A stretch of 64,000 bases of DNA from Selenomonadales bacterium (GTDB lineage: Bacteria; Bacillota; UBA994), in NCBI GenBank assembly GCA_018335585.1, contig JAGXRZ010000023.1:1-64000 (forward strand). Reading direction: 5' to 3'. The notes below the pieces were generated by a model. The model made no database searches. It saw nothing but the letters and a program-made list of their open reading frames with translations, and had not been told where the DNA came from. The translations under genes were made by a program, and so were the position numbers. This document shows positions 25,378 to 33,913 of this stretch, one piece after another (within the stretch, counting starts at the first letter, position 1; each line of letters starts with the position of its first letter).

Positions 25378-26846
25378 TGTCTGTCCATCCTTTCCGTCCC
25401 TTGCGTCCGGCTGTAGTGCTCGAGATAGGCTGCATAGCGTCTGTGGAGAGCTTCCGCGATTTCTGGATTCGGCTCGATGCGCGCTCCGGGGATGGGCTGT
25501 ACGTGCTTAACTGTGTCGAGCAACCCGCCTGCTTGCAGCCCCAGCATGGCCGCTCCTAAGAGCGAGGCGTGCTGGCTTCCGTTAGTCTGTACGCTGCGCC
25601 CAAGCAACGAGGCGGCCATAGTAAGCCACAAAGGCGAAGCCTCAATGCCGCCCGAAATGTTCACGGAGGCTATCTCGCGGCCAAACATGGGGCGCATCAG
25701 GTCGTAGCACTGCTTAAGGTTAAACAGAACTCCCTCTAACACCGCGTAGAAAAGGTCGGAGCCGGTGTGCTCTAGCTCTAAGTCGCAGAATACACCTTTG
25801 CGCGCGTCATCCCAGCCTGGGCTGCGCTCCCCGACGAGGAAGGGCAGAAAGATGGGGGCTCGCCCATGGCGCAGTGACTCTAGGGCCCCTTGTTCTAGTG
25901 CACCCCAGTCGTTGCCGTTGGCGCGATTTAAAATTTTTTTTACGACCCAATCAATGCAGTTGCCGGCACCGGCAATCGCGCACCCCACAACCCACATGTC
26001 CTCTACGCCGACATAACACCAAGTCGAAGGGGAATCCGCTACCATCACGCGGTCTGCTGCTAACCTGAGTGCCGCGCTGGTTCCTACCGAGAGCGTTACC
26101 ACATTGCCGGCAAAAGCCCCCGCTGCTACGTGATGCATACAGCCGTCCGCCCCGGTAATTAAGACCGGCGTACCGGCAGATAATCCTAGGCTGGCCGCGG
26201 CGCGGGCGCCAAGCGGAGCGGTATACAGAGAATCCACTAAGCGCGGCAACCTCGCGGGACCGATGCCGGCAAGCGAGAGTGCCTCCGTGTCCCACTCTAA
26301 GGTGTGGATGTTGAGAAACCCGCCGGCCGAGGCTGTACTTCTGGAGACAGCCAACTCGTCAGTCAAGGTATAGAATAAGTACTCCGGCATAGAGGAGATG
26401 TAACCGCCGCGCGGAGCGCGCCCCGCGTCGCGCTCATGAATATATTTCCACAGGGTGTAGGTAACATGAATAGGGCAGCCGGTACGTTGATACAGTGACC
26501 GGTAGAGAGCGAGGTCGCGCCGGTATTCTTTGGTTGTAGAAGAGGCGCTGGTGTCTGCCCAGGTACTTAGGCGCGACAGAGGTCGCTTGTCATCCGCTAA
26601 GAGGAGCAGGCTGTGGCTCCAGATGCTGCAGGTAGCAATTAAGTCCACTTGCTGTACGTTAAGTTCTGCGAGCAAGTCTCGCGCGGTAGTTAGCGTCTCT
26701 GCCATGATTAGGTCCGCGTCGAAGGTCAGGGTGTCGCCTGCCGCGCTTGAATAGTTACGTTGTAGCGTGCCTTTGATGCCTGCGGTGTGGCTGTAAAGCA
26801 TGGCTTTGGCCGAGGCCGTCGAGGCCTCCAGCACAAGAATCAACAA
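25374..26846 (-). CDS. FGGY-family carbohydrate kinase (gluconokinase-like)
   Basis: 490 residues, two-domain FGGY kinase. The N-terminal phosphate loop LEASTASAKAMLY, the substrate region LLLADDKRPLSRLSTWADTSA, the C-terminal ATP-site pieces ITGADGCMHHVAAGA and VGTSAALRL, and the signature-like FLVGERSPGWDDARKGVF followed by INISGG-type VNISGGIEAS are all seen. The WAD phrase is common in gluconate and xylulose kinases. It should phosphorylate the imported sugar acid or its epimer. It overlaps the LarA-like gene by seven bases. Confidence 0.88.
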   Translation of the reverse strand: MLILVLEASTASAKAMLYSHTAGIKGTLQRNYSSAAGDTLTFDADLIMAETLTTARDLLAELNVQQVDLIATCSIWSHSLLLLADDKRPLSRLSTWADTSASSTTKEYRRDLALYRSLYQRTGCPIHVTYTLWKYIHERDAGRAPRGGYISSMPEYLFYTLTDELAVSRSTASAGGFLNIHTLEWDTEALSLAGIGPARLPRLVDSLYTAPLGARAAASLGLSAGTPVLITGADGCMHHVAAGAFAGNVVTLSVGTSAALRLAADRVMVADSPSTWCYVGVEDMWVVGCAIAGAGNCIDWVVKKILNRANGNDWGALEQGALESLRHGRAPIFLPFLVGERSPGWDDARKGVFCDLELEHTGSDLFYAVLEGVLFNLKQCYDLMRPMFGREIASVNISGGIEASPLWLTMAASLLGRSVQTNGSQHASLLGAAMLGLQAGGLLDTVKHVQPIPGARIEPNPEIAEALHRRYAAYLEHYSRTQGTERMDRQ

Positions 26847-28111
26847 CAGGCTACGCCCCCTTCCTCATGGGAGTTATATTTCGCTGCCGTTGTCCACAGC
26901 CCAAGCGCAGGGTCGCGCACAAAGAAGATGCGCTCGCCGTTTACTTCATTAAACCCGTCCCGCAATGCGGCGATATCGTATTTGGCGAGTGTGTCGGTGA
27001 GCGGCAGGCATCCATAGCCAAGGCTGCGGATGGTCTCTTCCGTCATGTGTCCCGGCGCGTAGCTAACGCTAAATCGCCCCTCGCTCGAACCGTGGATTAA
27101 ATGGGCTGCCACAGCGAGGTTTTGCGCTAGGTCCGGGTCTTGGCGCACGGCCTCCACAACTTCTGCTGCCGGCCTATAGCCGTACTTTTTAATCAGCAGG
27201 TCGTTATGTGCATCTTCGCCGCACCCGTGTAAACCCGGGGCAATAATCACGAGCTCGCCCGCGTCGGCTAGCGCCATGCGCGTACGGTAGATTGCTTTGT
27301 TGCCAACCCACGTAGTCCTAAACTTAGTTTCGTCAAGGTACACGACGGCCTTGTGAATGGGCTCGGGCAAGACAGTTATGTTCTTGGCCCGACTCAGTTC
27401 CGCTGTTCTAAAGAAGAGCTCGTCGCCTTGACCTATGCTCACACCTTCCACTCGCAGCCCTGTGGGAGACGGCGTCGTCACAGTTAAAATGTATGCCAGG
27501 GGCAGTTCGGACAAGAACCGACCGGCGGCATAGTTGTAGAGCTCGCGCACGGGATTCTTGGCGCGCCCCATCAGGCGTTCCATGCCGTACATCGCGCCCA
27601 AATAGTGGCTGCCGTTAATCATGCCCAGCCCGCCGCAGCCGACCAAAACATTCTTGGTGTAGTTGGCGAACCCTGCCACTTCGTGTGGAACTACCTGCCC
27701 GATGGAGACAACAAGCTCGTACTTTGGGTCTAGGATGCGCGTGCTGACCTCGACAGGAATAGAGGGCATGCCTACTCCCGCTACCTCACCTAGCTTGGCG
27801 GTGCCAAGACGCCAATCGTGTACATGCACCTTCTCCATGGGAATGTCGCCGTACATGTACTTGACCTCTGCCTTAGTCATCGGCGTGTGCGTGCCTATAG
27901 CCGGTAGGAGCTCAATGTCGGCGCCGTGAAAGAACGACCGGAGAAAGCCGACAATTGGCCCGGCATAGGCATTACCGCGTGATATGTCCGGCGGAATAAG
28001 CAGGATGCGCTTTGCGCCGCGATATTCGCTAAAGGACTCGGCAATGCAGCGCTGTATTTCCTGCGGGCTTAGCCCGGCGGCGGAGGTGGCCGTAAGATAA
28101 CGGTTCTGCAT
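26840..28111 (-). CDS. LarA-family nickel-pincer racemase/epimerase-like protein
   Basis: 423 residues from the ATG at 28109-28111, which overlaps the region right after the SDR stop; an 18-codon longer frame runs back into the SDR gene. The LarA-type cofactor site appears intact. H143, K153 and H169 (VPHEVAGFANYTKN...INGSHY) have the same spacing as H174, K184 and H200 of Lactiplantibacillus LarA as I recall it, and H75 in GTHTPMT matches H108 within two residues. In LarA the Lys carries the nickel-pincer nucleotide. LarA homologues epimerise various 2-hydroxyacids including sugar acids, which fits this cluster. No larB, larC or larE is in the window. Confidence 0.85.
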   Translation of the reverse strand: MQNRYLTATSAAGLSPQEIQRCIAESFSEYRGAKRILLIPPDISRGNAYAGPIVGFLRSFFHGADIELLPAIGTHTPMTKAEVKYMYGDIPMEKVHVHDWRLGTAKLGEVAGVGMPSIPVEVSTRILDPKYELVVSIGQVVPHEVAGFANYTKNVLVGCGGLGMINGSHYLGAMYGMERLMGRAKNPVRELYNYAAGRFLSELPLAYILTVTTPSPTGLRVEGVSIGQGDELFFRTAELSRAKNITVLPEPIHKAVVYLDETKFRTTWVGNKAIYRTRMALADAGELVIIAPGLHGCGEDAHNDLLIKKYGYRPAAEVVEAVRQDPDLAQNLAVAAHLIHGSSEGRFSVSYAPGHMTEETIRSLGYGCLPLTDTLAKYDIAALRDGFNEVNGERIFFVRDPALGLWTTAAKYNSHEEGGVACC

Positions 28112-28112
28112 A

Positions 28113-28931
28113 CTACACCCCGCTGTAGGCCGAGAACGCCCCGTCGATAGGAATGACTGTGCCACTAATAAAGGACGCAGCCTCGGAACACAGGAAGAGC
28201 ATCGCTCCGATTAGCTCCTCCGCTTCACCAAAACGCCCGGCGGGTGTCGCATCGATAATCTTCTGCCCGCGCGAGGTGAGCCGCCCGCTCTCTTTGTCGG
28301 TCAAGAGATAGCGGTTTTGCTCAGTCAAGAGGAAGCCGGGTGCAATCGCATTTACGCGCAGAGCGCTAGAGTAATGGTGGGCAAAGTGCACGGCCATCCA
28401 CTGTGTAAAGTTGCTGACGGCGGCTTTAGCTGCGCTGTAGGCTATGGTGCGCGTCAGCGGAGTGAAGGCGGCCATAGAAGAGATGTTGATTACTACTCCC
28501 TTCCCTTGCCTGGCCATAATCTCACCGAACACCTGTGTCGGCAGCACGGTGCCGAAGAAGTTGAGGTCAAACACAAAGCGCATGTCCTCCTGCGTTAGCT
28601 CAAAGAAGGACTTTTCCTCGCTAGTCGTGGCTTTGGGGCTATTTCCGCCCGCGCCGTTAATTAAAATGTCTATGCTACCAAACGCAGCTAGTGTTGCCTC
28701 GCGCGCCGCGAGCAGAGACTCCTTATTCACCACATTAGCCGCAAGCCCAATCGACTTACCGCCGGCCGCGACTATTTCTGCCGCCACAGTTTGTGCCGCT
28801 TGCTCGTTAATGTCTAAGACCGCCACACGCGCTCCCTGGGACGCAAGTGCTTTGGCCATGTGGGCACACAGCACCCCGCCGCCGCCGGTCACTACCGCCA
28901 CCTTGCCCGCTAGGTTGACTGACAAGTCCAT
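28113..28931 (-). CDS. SDR-family oxidoreductase (fructuronate/gluconate dehydrogenase-like)
   Basis: 272 residues from the ATG at 28929-28931, which has AAGGGGGCGG upstream. TGGGGVLCAHMAKAL binds the cofactor; D40 after VAVLD suggests NAD preference; SS at 151-152, Y165 and K169 (IAYSAAKA) are catalytic. The insertion GGNSPKATTSEEKSFFELT resembles SDRs annotated as D-mannonate oxidoreductase or gluconate 5-dehydrogenase-like. First enzyme gene after the GntR regulator. Confidence 0.88.
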   Translation of the reverse strand: MDLSVNLAGKVAVVTGGGGVLCAHMAKALASQGARVAVLDINEQAAQTVAAEIVAAGGKSIGLAANVVNKESLLAAREATLAAFGSIDILINGAGGNSPKATTSEEKSFFELTQEDMRFVFDLNFFGTVLPTQVFGEIMARQGKGVVINISSMAAFTPLTRTIAYSAAKAAVSNFTQWMAVHFAHHYSSALRVNAIAPGFLLTEQNRYLLTDKESGRLTSRGQKIIDATPAGRFGEAEELIGAMLFLCSEAASFISGTVIPIDGAFSAYSGV

Positions 28932-28950
28932 GCTTCCGCCCCCTTCTTGG

Positions 28951-29628
28951 CTACCTGTCCCGCAGAACGCTGATGATTTTTCGCCGCGCGTTGTCAAGGT
29001 GAATCTCTACCGCCTCTTGCAGAGCGGCCAAGCTACCGCTCCCTAGCGCTTGATAGATTGCTTCATGTTCGTCTACCCCGGCTATCGTTTCGGCCTGGCT
29101 TTGCTTTTTGTAGATGTAGCATGCATATACGTGCGTACCCAAGTTGTTGTAGACTTGCGCAATGCGGGCGTTGCTGGCGCAGCCAATGTACATCTGATGA
29201 AATTCTAGGTCGAGGGCGTAGTTTCGCACGTGGTCACGCGCGTCTGCGCCATAGAGCACAAGCTCACGGTGCTCCGCGATGTTGCGCTTAAATCGCTCCT
29301 GCAGCTCTGCATTCTCCGCGAAATGCCTGATAATCGACGGAGCGTAATACATCTCCACCATACGGCGCACATCAAGCAGCTCTTCGAGTGAGACTAAGTC
29401 AATGTCCTTGACGCGCATGCCTTTGCGTGGCGTGTTTTCTACCAAACTCTCAGAGATAAGTCTGTTAAGCGCTTGCTTTATGGGAGTTTCGCTGACGCCG
29501 TAACGCTCGCTTAGCTCACGCGTGATAAGCTTTTGTCCGGGCAGCAGACTACCCTCGGCTATGTCGCTCTTAAGCGCCAAGTAGGCGATGTCAACTAGAG
29601 TGTGATTCTGATAGTGTTTGACGTCCAT
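28951..29628 (-). CDS. GntR-family transcriptional regulator (FCD ligand domain)
   Basis: 225 residues from the ATG at 29626-29628 (AAGGA nine bases upstream; a GTG two codons earlier is too close to it). The N-terminal winged helix-turn-helix covers about 10-75, with LVDIAYLALKSDIAEGSLLPGQKLITRELSERYGVSETPIKQALNRL in pieces. The C-terminal FCD all-helical domain contains DLEFHQMYIGCASN with metal-binding His residues and a second His in DEHEAIYQAL. Members sense sugar acids or other carboxylates. It heads the cluster and is its likely repressor. Confidence 0.92.
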   Translation of the reverse strand: MDVKHYQNHTLVDIAYLALKSDIAEGSLLPGQKLITRELSERYGVSETPIKQALNRLISESLVENTPRKGMRVKDIDLVSLEELLDVRRMVEMYYAPSIIRHFAENAELQERFKRNIAEHRELVLYGADARDHVRNYALDLEFHQMYIGCASNARIAQVYNNLGTHVYACYIYKKQSQAETIAGVDEHEAIYQALGSGSLAALQEAVEIHLDNARRKIISVLRDR

Positions 29629-29737
29629 GCCCACACATCCTTGTAGATTTTAGATTGAAAATTTTATGCTTAAAAAGATATTCGCGTATCACTTGGCTTA
29701 TTCCTCTTTTCCGCTGAAATTTTTTTCGTCTCCACGC

Positions 29738-29873
29738 CGATTTCATCGGATTATCGGGATCCCCCGTATCCACCCAATCCGAGATTAATCGTCGTCCACA
29801 CAAAAAGGGAGCGACTCTCGCTCCCCTTTATCCTGACTATCTTCTCCGTATCCAAGTAATCCAAGATAAATCG
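29738..29873. repeat. dispersed intergenic repeat pieces
   Basis: Two copies of a CGTATCCA...AATCC(G/A)AGAT(T/A)AATCG phrase (29765-29791 and 29847-29873) match the right-arm end of the 190-bp units (CGTATCTACTCAATCCGA then AATCG). A TCGGATTATCGGGAT phrase precedes. The ferredoxin terminator lies between the two copies. Confidence 0.65.
29803..29830 (-). terminator. terminator after the ferredoxin gene
   Basis: On the - strand AAAGGGGAGCGA and TCGCTCCCTTT pair around GAG and are followed by TTGTG, giving a T5 run. It lies 59 bases past the ferredoxin stop. Confidence 0.85.
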
Positions 29874-29888
29874 TTCGTCCCCCGCATC

Positions 29889-30056
29889 CTAGTCGGGCTT
29901 AGGGGCATCGACCGGACATACGGCCGCGCAAGCGCCACAGTCGATACACTTGTCGGGAATGATAACGTAAATAGCTCCCTCGACGATGGCCTCGGTGGGA
30001 CATTCAGGCAGACAAGCTCCACAGGCAAAGCATTCGCTATGAATTCTGTAAGTCAT
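29889..30056 (-). CDS. 2[4Fe-4S] ferredoxin
   Basis: 55 residues with AAGGAGG upstream of the ATG at 30054-30056. Two CxxCxxCxxxCP cluster motifs: C9, C12, C15, C19 and C37, C40, C43, C47. It starts MTYRIHSECFACGAC, the usual clostridial ferredoxin layout. It carries low-potential electrons for anaerobic metabolism. Its partner is not indicated by context; the upstream HEAT-repeat gene on the same strand ends 73 bases before it. Confidence 0.95.
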   Translation of the reverse strand: MTYRIHSECFACGACLPECPTEAIVEGAIYVIIPDKCIDCGACAAVCPVDAPKPD

Positions 30057-30128
30057 ACTGTCACCTCCTTAAATCTATTCCAAACGTAATTCTAGCACGT
30101 CCACTAATTGCCGCGCTATGGGTATGGC

Positions 30129-31679
30129 TTACTCAATTTCCAGAGGAATGCGCCGCAAATCATATCCGGCTTTAAGGTTGTGCTCGGCTACACGCACGCT
30201 CAGGAGCAGCAAGTTGCGCAGAAAGGCGTTGTGTTCCGGCGACTCACCTGCCTTGAGCTCCCGCGCAATCCTAAGCAGCAGGCGTGCCGGGGCTACCTTG
30301 CCGCGGCGCCCAAGGAACTCGCCGGTTAGGTCTAGTCGGCGAATAATTTGTGGGAGGCGAGGTTCAAACAGAGCGGTCGCCACTTTCCTTAGCACATCGT
30401 CGGCGGCGCGAGCTTTAGCTTTGATGCTCCGCAGGCGTCTGCCGATTTTCATTATCTCTTCTGCCGCATCATAGACTAGAGGGTCTTCTTCGTACCACTC
30501 CGCTAGCTCTTCGAGCGTCAGGAGTTCCGGCACTGCCGTTTCTACACTGCCTTCCCCTGCCCAACTCGTTGGCTCGGGAACGTACTGCGCAGGCGTCAGC
30601 TCCTCGGACGCAAAAACCCGCTTCCAGTATGTCCATTGCGGCGGCAGAGGTTGCCCTCGCCGCTGACTGACAAAGAGCGCATCGCGCACCAGCAAGGTAG
30701 CGTAGGCTAAGTCGCCCTCTACTAGCGGATGCGTCCGTTTAAGCGACTTGCACATTTTCGCGCTCTCACGTCGCGTAGTATGCGCCGTGCCGTAGCAGTC
30801 TTTAAGCCCCTCCTCAAGGCTTAACAAGAAGTTTGCGGCTATAAGCCTCCCGCGCTTCTTGTCCAAAACTCTAGCTATCCAGACAATGCGGCACCCCTGC
30901 CCATCGATGCTAGTTACGGCTACATGTACGACTTCGCCTAGCGCCGCGCGGGAGGGCGACTCAGGGGTAAGTCCTTTGAAACGCAGCCGCCTCGCCTCAC
31001 GTTCAGCGAGTCGCCTAATCAACCCTTCGCTTTGGTCGCGCACTTGGTCTAACACGCCTAGCGAACGTGGCTCCCCTATCGTTCCTAGCCCCTTGACGGC
31101 TTCTGCGGCAATCACTTCGTCATCTACGCGCGCCAACACGCCAAGTAGCGGAATGACCCTGATGTCCTGCGTGCGTATCAGGTCTTGCACATAGCTGTAC
31201 TGGAGCTCGGGTGGAAAAGTGGCAAACTCCTCTAAGACATAACCGAGGATGGTTTCGTCACCGGCCATGTCCTTAAGCAACAACTCCATAGAGTCGCTAG
31301 CTAGTTTATTGATGTCGCGAAATACGGCAGGTGTCATAAGCTCACTCGGGTCGCAGCCCATGGCCGCCAAGAACCGCAGCAGTTGCCCCTTTGCGACATC
31401 GGCAACCTTGCGTTGATGCAGCAGGCTCATGGCAACGTCAATCGCGCCTTTGTCGCCTAGCGCAATCAGCAAATCGGCCGCTAGCGAAGCCTCGCGCTCC
31501 TCGGCAGTCTCCTCAAGCAAGCATAGGGCACCTAGCTTAGCGTGGGGGCCCTGTGCTGCTAACTGACGCAGCGCCTTTTCGAGCTCCCCTGCGGCATAGG
31601 GGGCACGTGCCAAGGCGACGAGTTTTTGCCGCACCTCTTGCCTAACTAGTAGGCGATCGTCCACGCGTCCTGCACTCAC
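30129..31679 (-). CDS. HEAT-repeat protein of unknown function
   Basis: 516 residues, GTG start. The N-terminal half looks like stacked HEAT-type helical repeats (AADLLIALGDKGAIDVAMSLL; IAAEAVKGLGTIGEPRSLGVL). The middle (about 245-380) is a different, beta-containing domain with VHVAVTSIDGQGCRIVWIARVLD and ANFLLSLEEGLKDCYGTAHT. The C-terminus is helical and basic. I do not recognise a catalytic motif. No signal or membrane segment. It is likely a scaffold or binding protein. Confidence 0.6.
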   Translation of the reverse strand: MSAGRVDDRLLVRQEVRQKLVALARAPYAAGELEKALRQLAAQGPHAKLGALCLLEETAEEREASLAADLLIALGDKGAIDVAMSLLHQRKVADVAKGQLLRFLAAMGCDPSELMTPAVFRDINKLASDSMELLLKDMAGDETILGYVLEEFATFPPELQYSYVQDLIRTQDIRVIPLLGVLARVDDEVIAAEAVKGLGTIGEPRSLGVLDQVRDQSEGLIRRLAEREARRLRFKGLTPESPSRAALGEVVHVAVTSIDGQGCRIVWIARVLDKKRGRLIAANFLLSLEEGLKDCYGTAHTTRRESAKMCKSLKRTHPLVEGDLAYATLLVRDALFVSQRRGQPLPPQWTYWKRVFASEELTPAQYVPEPTSWAGEGSVETAVPELLTLEELAEWYEEDPLVYDAAEEIMKIGRRLRSIKAKARAADDVLRKVATALFEPRLPQIIRRLDLTGEFLGRRGKVAPARLLLRIARELKAGESPEHNAFLRNLLLLSVRVAEHNLKAGYDLRRIPLEIE

Positions 31680-31872
31680 ACCCTGTCCCGCCTTCCTTAG
31701 TCTCGTCCGTAAAATCTAGCATGCCCTTTGCGCTGAAATAGCAGGCTAGCTCTGTTAATAATTCGCGACTTTTTGTCTGTTCCCTTTTATCTAAGACACT
31801 AGCGCTCACTTTCACACTTTCTTAACCCCTACTGCGCAGTGGAGTGCTAGAATACCTAAGAGGAGGTGTCAC

Positions 31873-32637
31873 ATGAGTTCAACTGACACGTTGTTGCGCC
31901 TCGGGTTGACGGCGGGCGAACTGATGCTCAGGGGTGGCGCGGAAGTCTGTCGAGTGGAAGATACGGTGCAGCGCATTCTCTGCGCCGTTGGGGCGGAGGA
32001 AGCAGACGTTATTGCCACGCCGACTGGCATTTATTTGACGCTCTCGCTAGGCGGGGAGCTGGCTAGCGCCGTGCGTCGTGTTGCCCACACTGCCTACGAC
32101 CTGAGCCTAGTCTGCGCCATCAACCAGTTTTCCCGGAGCATTGACATAAATACCTCGCCACAGACAGCATTGACGGCACTAGAGAGCCTTGCTCGGCATC
32201 GCGAGGTCTACTCGCCGCGCGTCGCGGCTGGCGCCGCGTTTTTGGCGGGCGGTTCTTTCACAGCACTGTTTGGCGGGATTGCCGTCGACAGCCTCGTCGG
32301 GGGAATTGGCGGTCTCCTGGTGTTTTTGCTCATAGGTAAACTCGGGCGCCTCGGCGTCAACCGTTTTGCCGTCGACTACTGCGGCGGCGCGTTAGGCGCG
32401 CTTAATGCGGTACTCATGTACTTGATTTTGCCGACAAGCCTACAGCCCACTGTAATCGGATCCATCTTGATTCTAGTGCCCGGCGTACTGCTCACCAATG
32501 CCGTGCGCGACTCCATCAGCGGCGATTTGCTGTCGGGAGCGGCCCGCATGGTTGAGGCGCTGTTTGTCGCTATCGCCGTGGCTGCCGGCGTCGGTACAGT
32601 GCTATCCGTGTGGGCTGCGTTTGGAGGTCTGTTATGA
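31873..32637 (+). CDS. threonine/serine exporter family protein, N-terminal half (ThrE/DUF1212)
   Basis: 254 residues with AAGAGGAGGTG before ATG. The cytosolic N-terminal part contains LMLRGGAEVCRVEDTVQRI, the conserved ThrE signature. Five membrane helices follow from about residue 115 (AAGAAFLAGGSFTALFGG onward). In many Bacillota ThrE is split into two genes, this one plus a small DUF3815 protein. Predicted inner-membrane exporter of threonine/serine or similar small solutes. Its stop overlaps the next start (ATGA). Confidence 0.9.
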   Translation: MSSTDTLLRLGLTAGELMLRGGAEVCRVEDTVQRILCAVGAEEADVIATPTGIYLTLSLGGELASAVRRVAHTAYDLSLVCAINQFSRSIDINTSPQTALTALESLARHREVYSPRVAAGAAFLAGGSFTALFGGIAVDSLVGGIGGLLVFLLIGKLGRLGVNRFAVDYCGGALGALNAVLMYLILPTSLQPTVIGSILILVPGVLLTNAVRDSISGDLLSGAARMVEALFVAIAVAAGVGTVLSVWAAFGGLL

Positions 32638-33047
32638 ATACGCCGCTGCTCCTGGCCGCTTGTTTTATTGGGACATTGAGCTTTGCCCTTATCTTTCGGG
32701 CGCCGCCAAGGTCACTTGTTTTTTGCGGGCTGATTGGTGCCCTTGGGTACGGCGTCTTCCTTAGCCTGCAGTATGCCGGCGTCGTTTCCGCCGCCGCCGT
32801 ATTCTTTGCCGCGTCGGTGGTAGGGCTAGGTAGCGAGCTGTTAGCACGCGCTAGCAAACTCCCGGCGACGGTATACATTATTGCGGGCATTATCCCCCTA
32901 GTACCGGGCGCGTCTGCCTATCTTGGCATGCTCTACTTTGCGCAGGGTAATTACCGTGAGGCGTTAGTTGCCATGTCTAGCGTCGCCCACATGTCAATTG
33001 CCATCTCTGCCGGTCTGGCTGTCGGCACCGTGCTGCGCAAAAAGTAG
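32634..33047 (+). CDS. threonine/serine exporter family protein, C-terminal half (DUF3815)
   Basis: 137 residues from the ATG at 32634 with GGAGG eight bases upstream; it overlaps the preceding gene by four bases. Four to five membrane helices, with the conserved region LARASKLPATVYIIAGIIPLVPGASAYLGMLY. It completes the split ThrE transporter. Confidence 0.9.
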   Translation: MNTPLLLAACFIGTLSFALIFRAPPRSLVFCGLIGALGYGVFLSLQYAGVVSAAAVFFAASVVGLGSELLARASKLPATVYIIAGIIPLVPGASAYLGMLYFAQGNYREALVAMSSVAHMSIAISAGLAVGTVLRKK

Positions 33048-33115
33048 CCTCATTTCCTCCGCGCATAGCCTCTCTGCCTTATGCATAGGCTTAGATGGAG
33101 CTTGGAGGGGTGCGC

Positions 33116-33913
33116 ATGTGGATAGTGCTGCGGCTAAAGCGGCGTGAGCAGTGGTTGGCGCTCTTAATAGGCTTAGTGCTACTTTGGCAGTTGACAAACC
33201 TTTCCTACCCAGGTTGGCTACAGAGGAACCTAGCGGCAGTGGCCACGACCACCCGCCTGGTTCCCATTTACAGCGTAGAAAAGACAGAGAAAGTACTTTC
33301 TCTGTCCTTTGATGCTGCCTGGGGCGCAGACTATACCGACGACCTCCTAGCGATTCTCGAACGGGCACAAGTGCGAGCCACGTTCTTTCTGGTAGGTTTT
33401 TGGGTGGAAAAGTACCCTGACGTGGCGCGGAGCATCGCTGCCGCCGGCCACGAAATTGGGAACCACTCCTCTACCCACCCTAACTTCGTCACGCTGACGG
33501 TGGAACAGATAACGCATGAGGTCTCGCGCACGCACGAAATCATTAAGGAAGCCACAGGCCTCGCCCCTCGCCTCTTCCGCCCTCCGTTTGGTGCGTACAG
33601 CAACCGCGTCGTAGAGACGATAACAGCCCTAGGCTATCACGTCGTGCAATGGAGCATCGACTCGTTGGACTGGCGCAAAGAAGCCACCCCGCAAACGATT
33701 TTTACGCGCGTCACTACACAAGCTCATCCCGGCGCCATTGTCTTGTTTCATAACAACGCCACCTACACGCCGCAAGCGCTCGAAGCGATTGTTAACGAGC
33801 TCTTGGCTCAAGGCTACAGCTTTGTTCCTATTGGGGAGCTACTCCTAGAGGACGACTGGTATATTGACTCCACGACCGGTCAGCAACGCCAAAAAGCACC
33901 GGGCCGCCGCTAG
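33116..33913 (+). CDS. polysaccharide deacetylase (PdaB-like, membrane-anchored)
   Basis: 265 residues from the ATG at 33116, which has GGAGG seven bases upstream. A signal anchor lies at about 13-30. The NodB-type domain starts near 58: D66 in SFDAAWG, the metal-binding H117 and H121 in NHSSTHPN, RPPFGAYS, WSIDSLDW and HPGAIVLFHN. The sequence resembles PdaB/YlxY of spore-formers, which act on cell-wall glycans around sporulation. Whether this protein is sporulation-specific cannot be read from the window. Confidence 0.9.
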   Translation: MWIVLRLKRREQWLALLIGLVLLWQLTNLSYPGWLQRNLAAVATTTRLVPIYSVEKTEKVLSLSFDAAWGADYTDDLLAILERAQVRATFFLVGFWVEKYPDVARSIAAAGHEIGNHSSTHPNFVTLTVEQITHEVSRTHEIIKEATGLAPRLFRPPFGAYSNRVVETITALGYHVVQWSIDSLDWRKEATPQTIFTRVTTQAHPGAIVLFHNNATYTPQALEAIVNELLAQGYSFVPIGELLLEDDWYIDSTTGQQRQKAPGRR

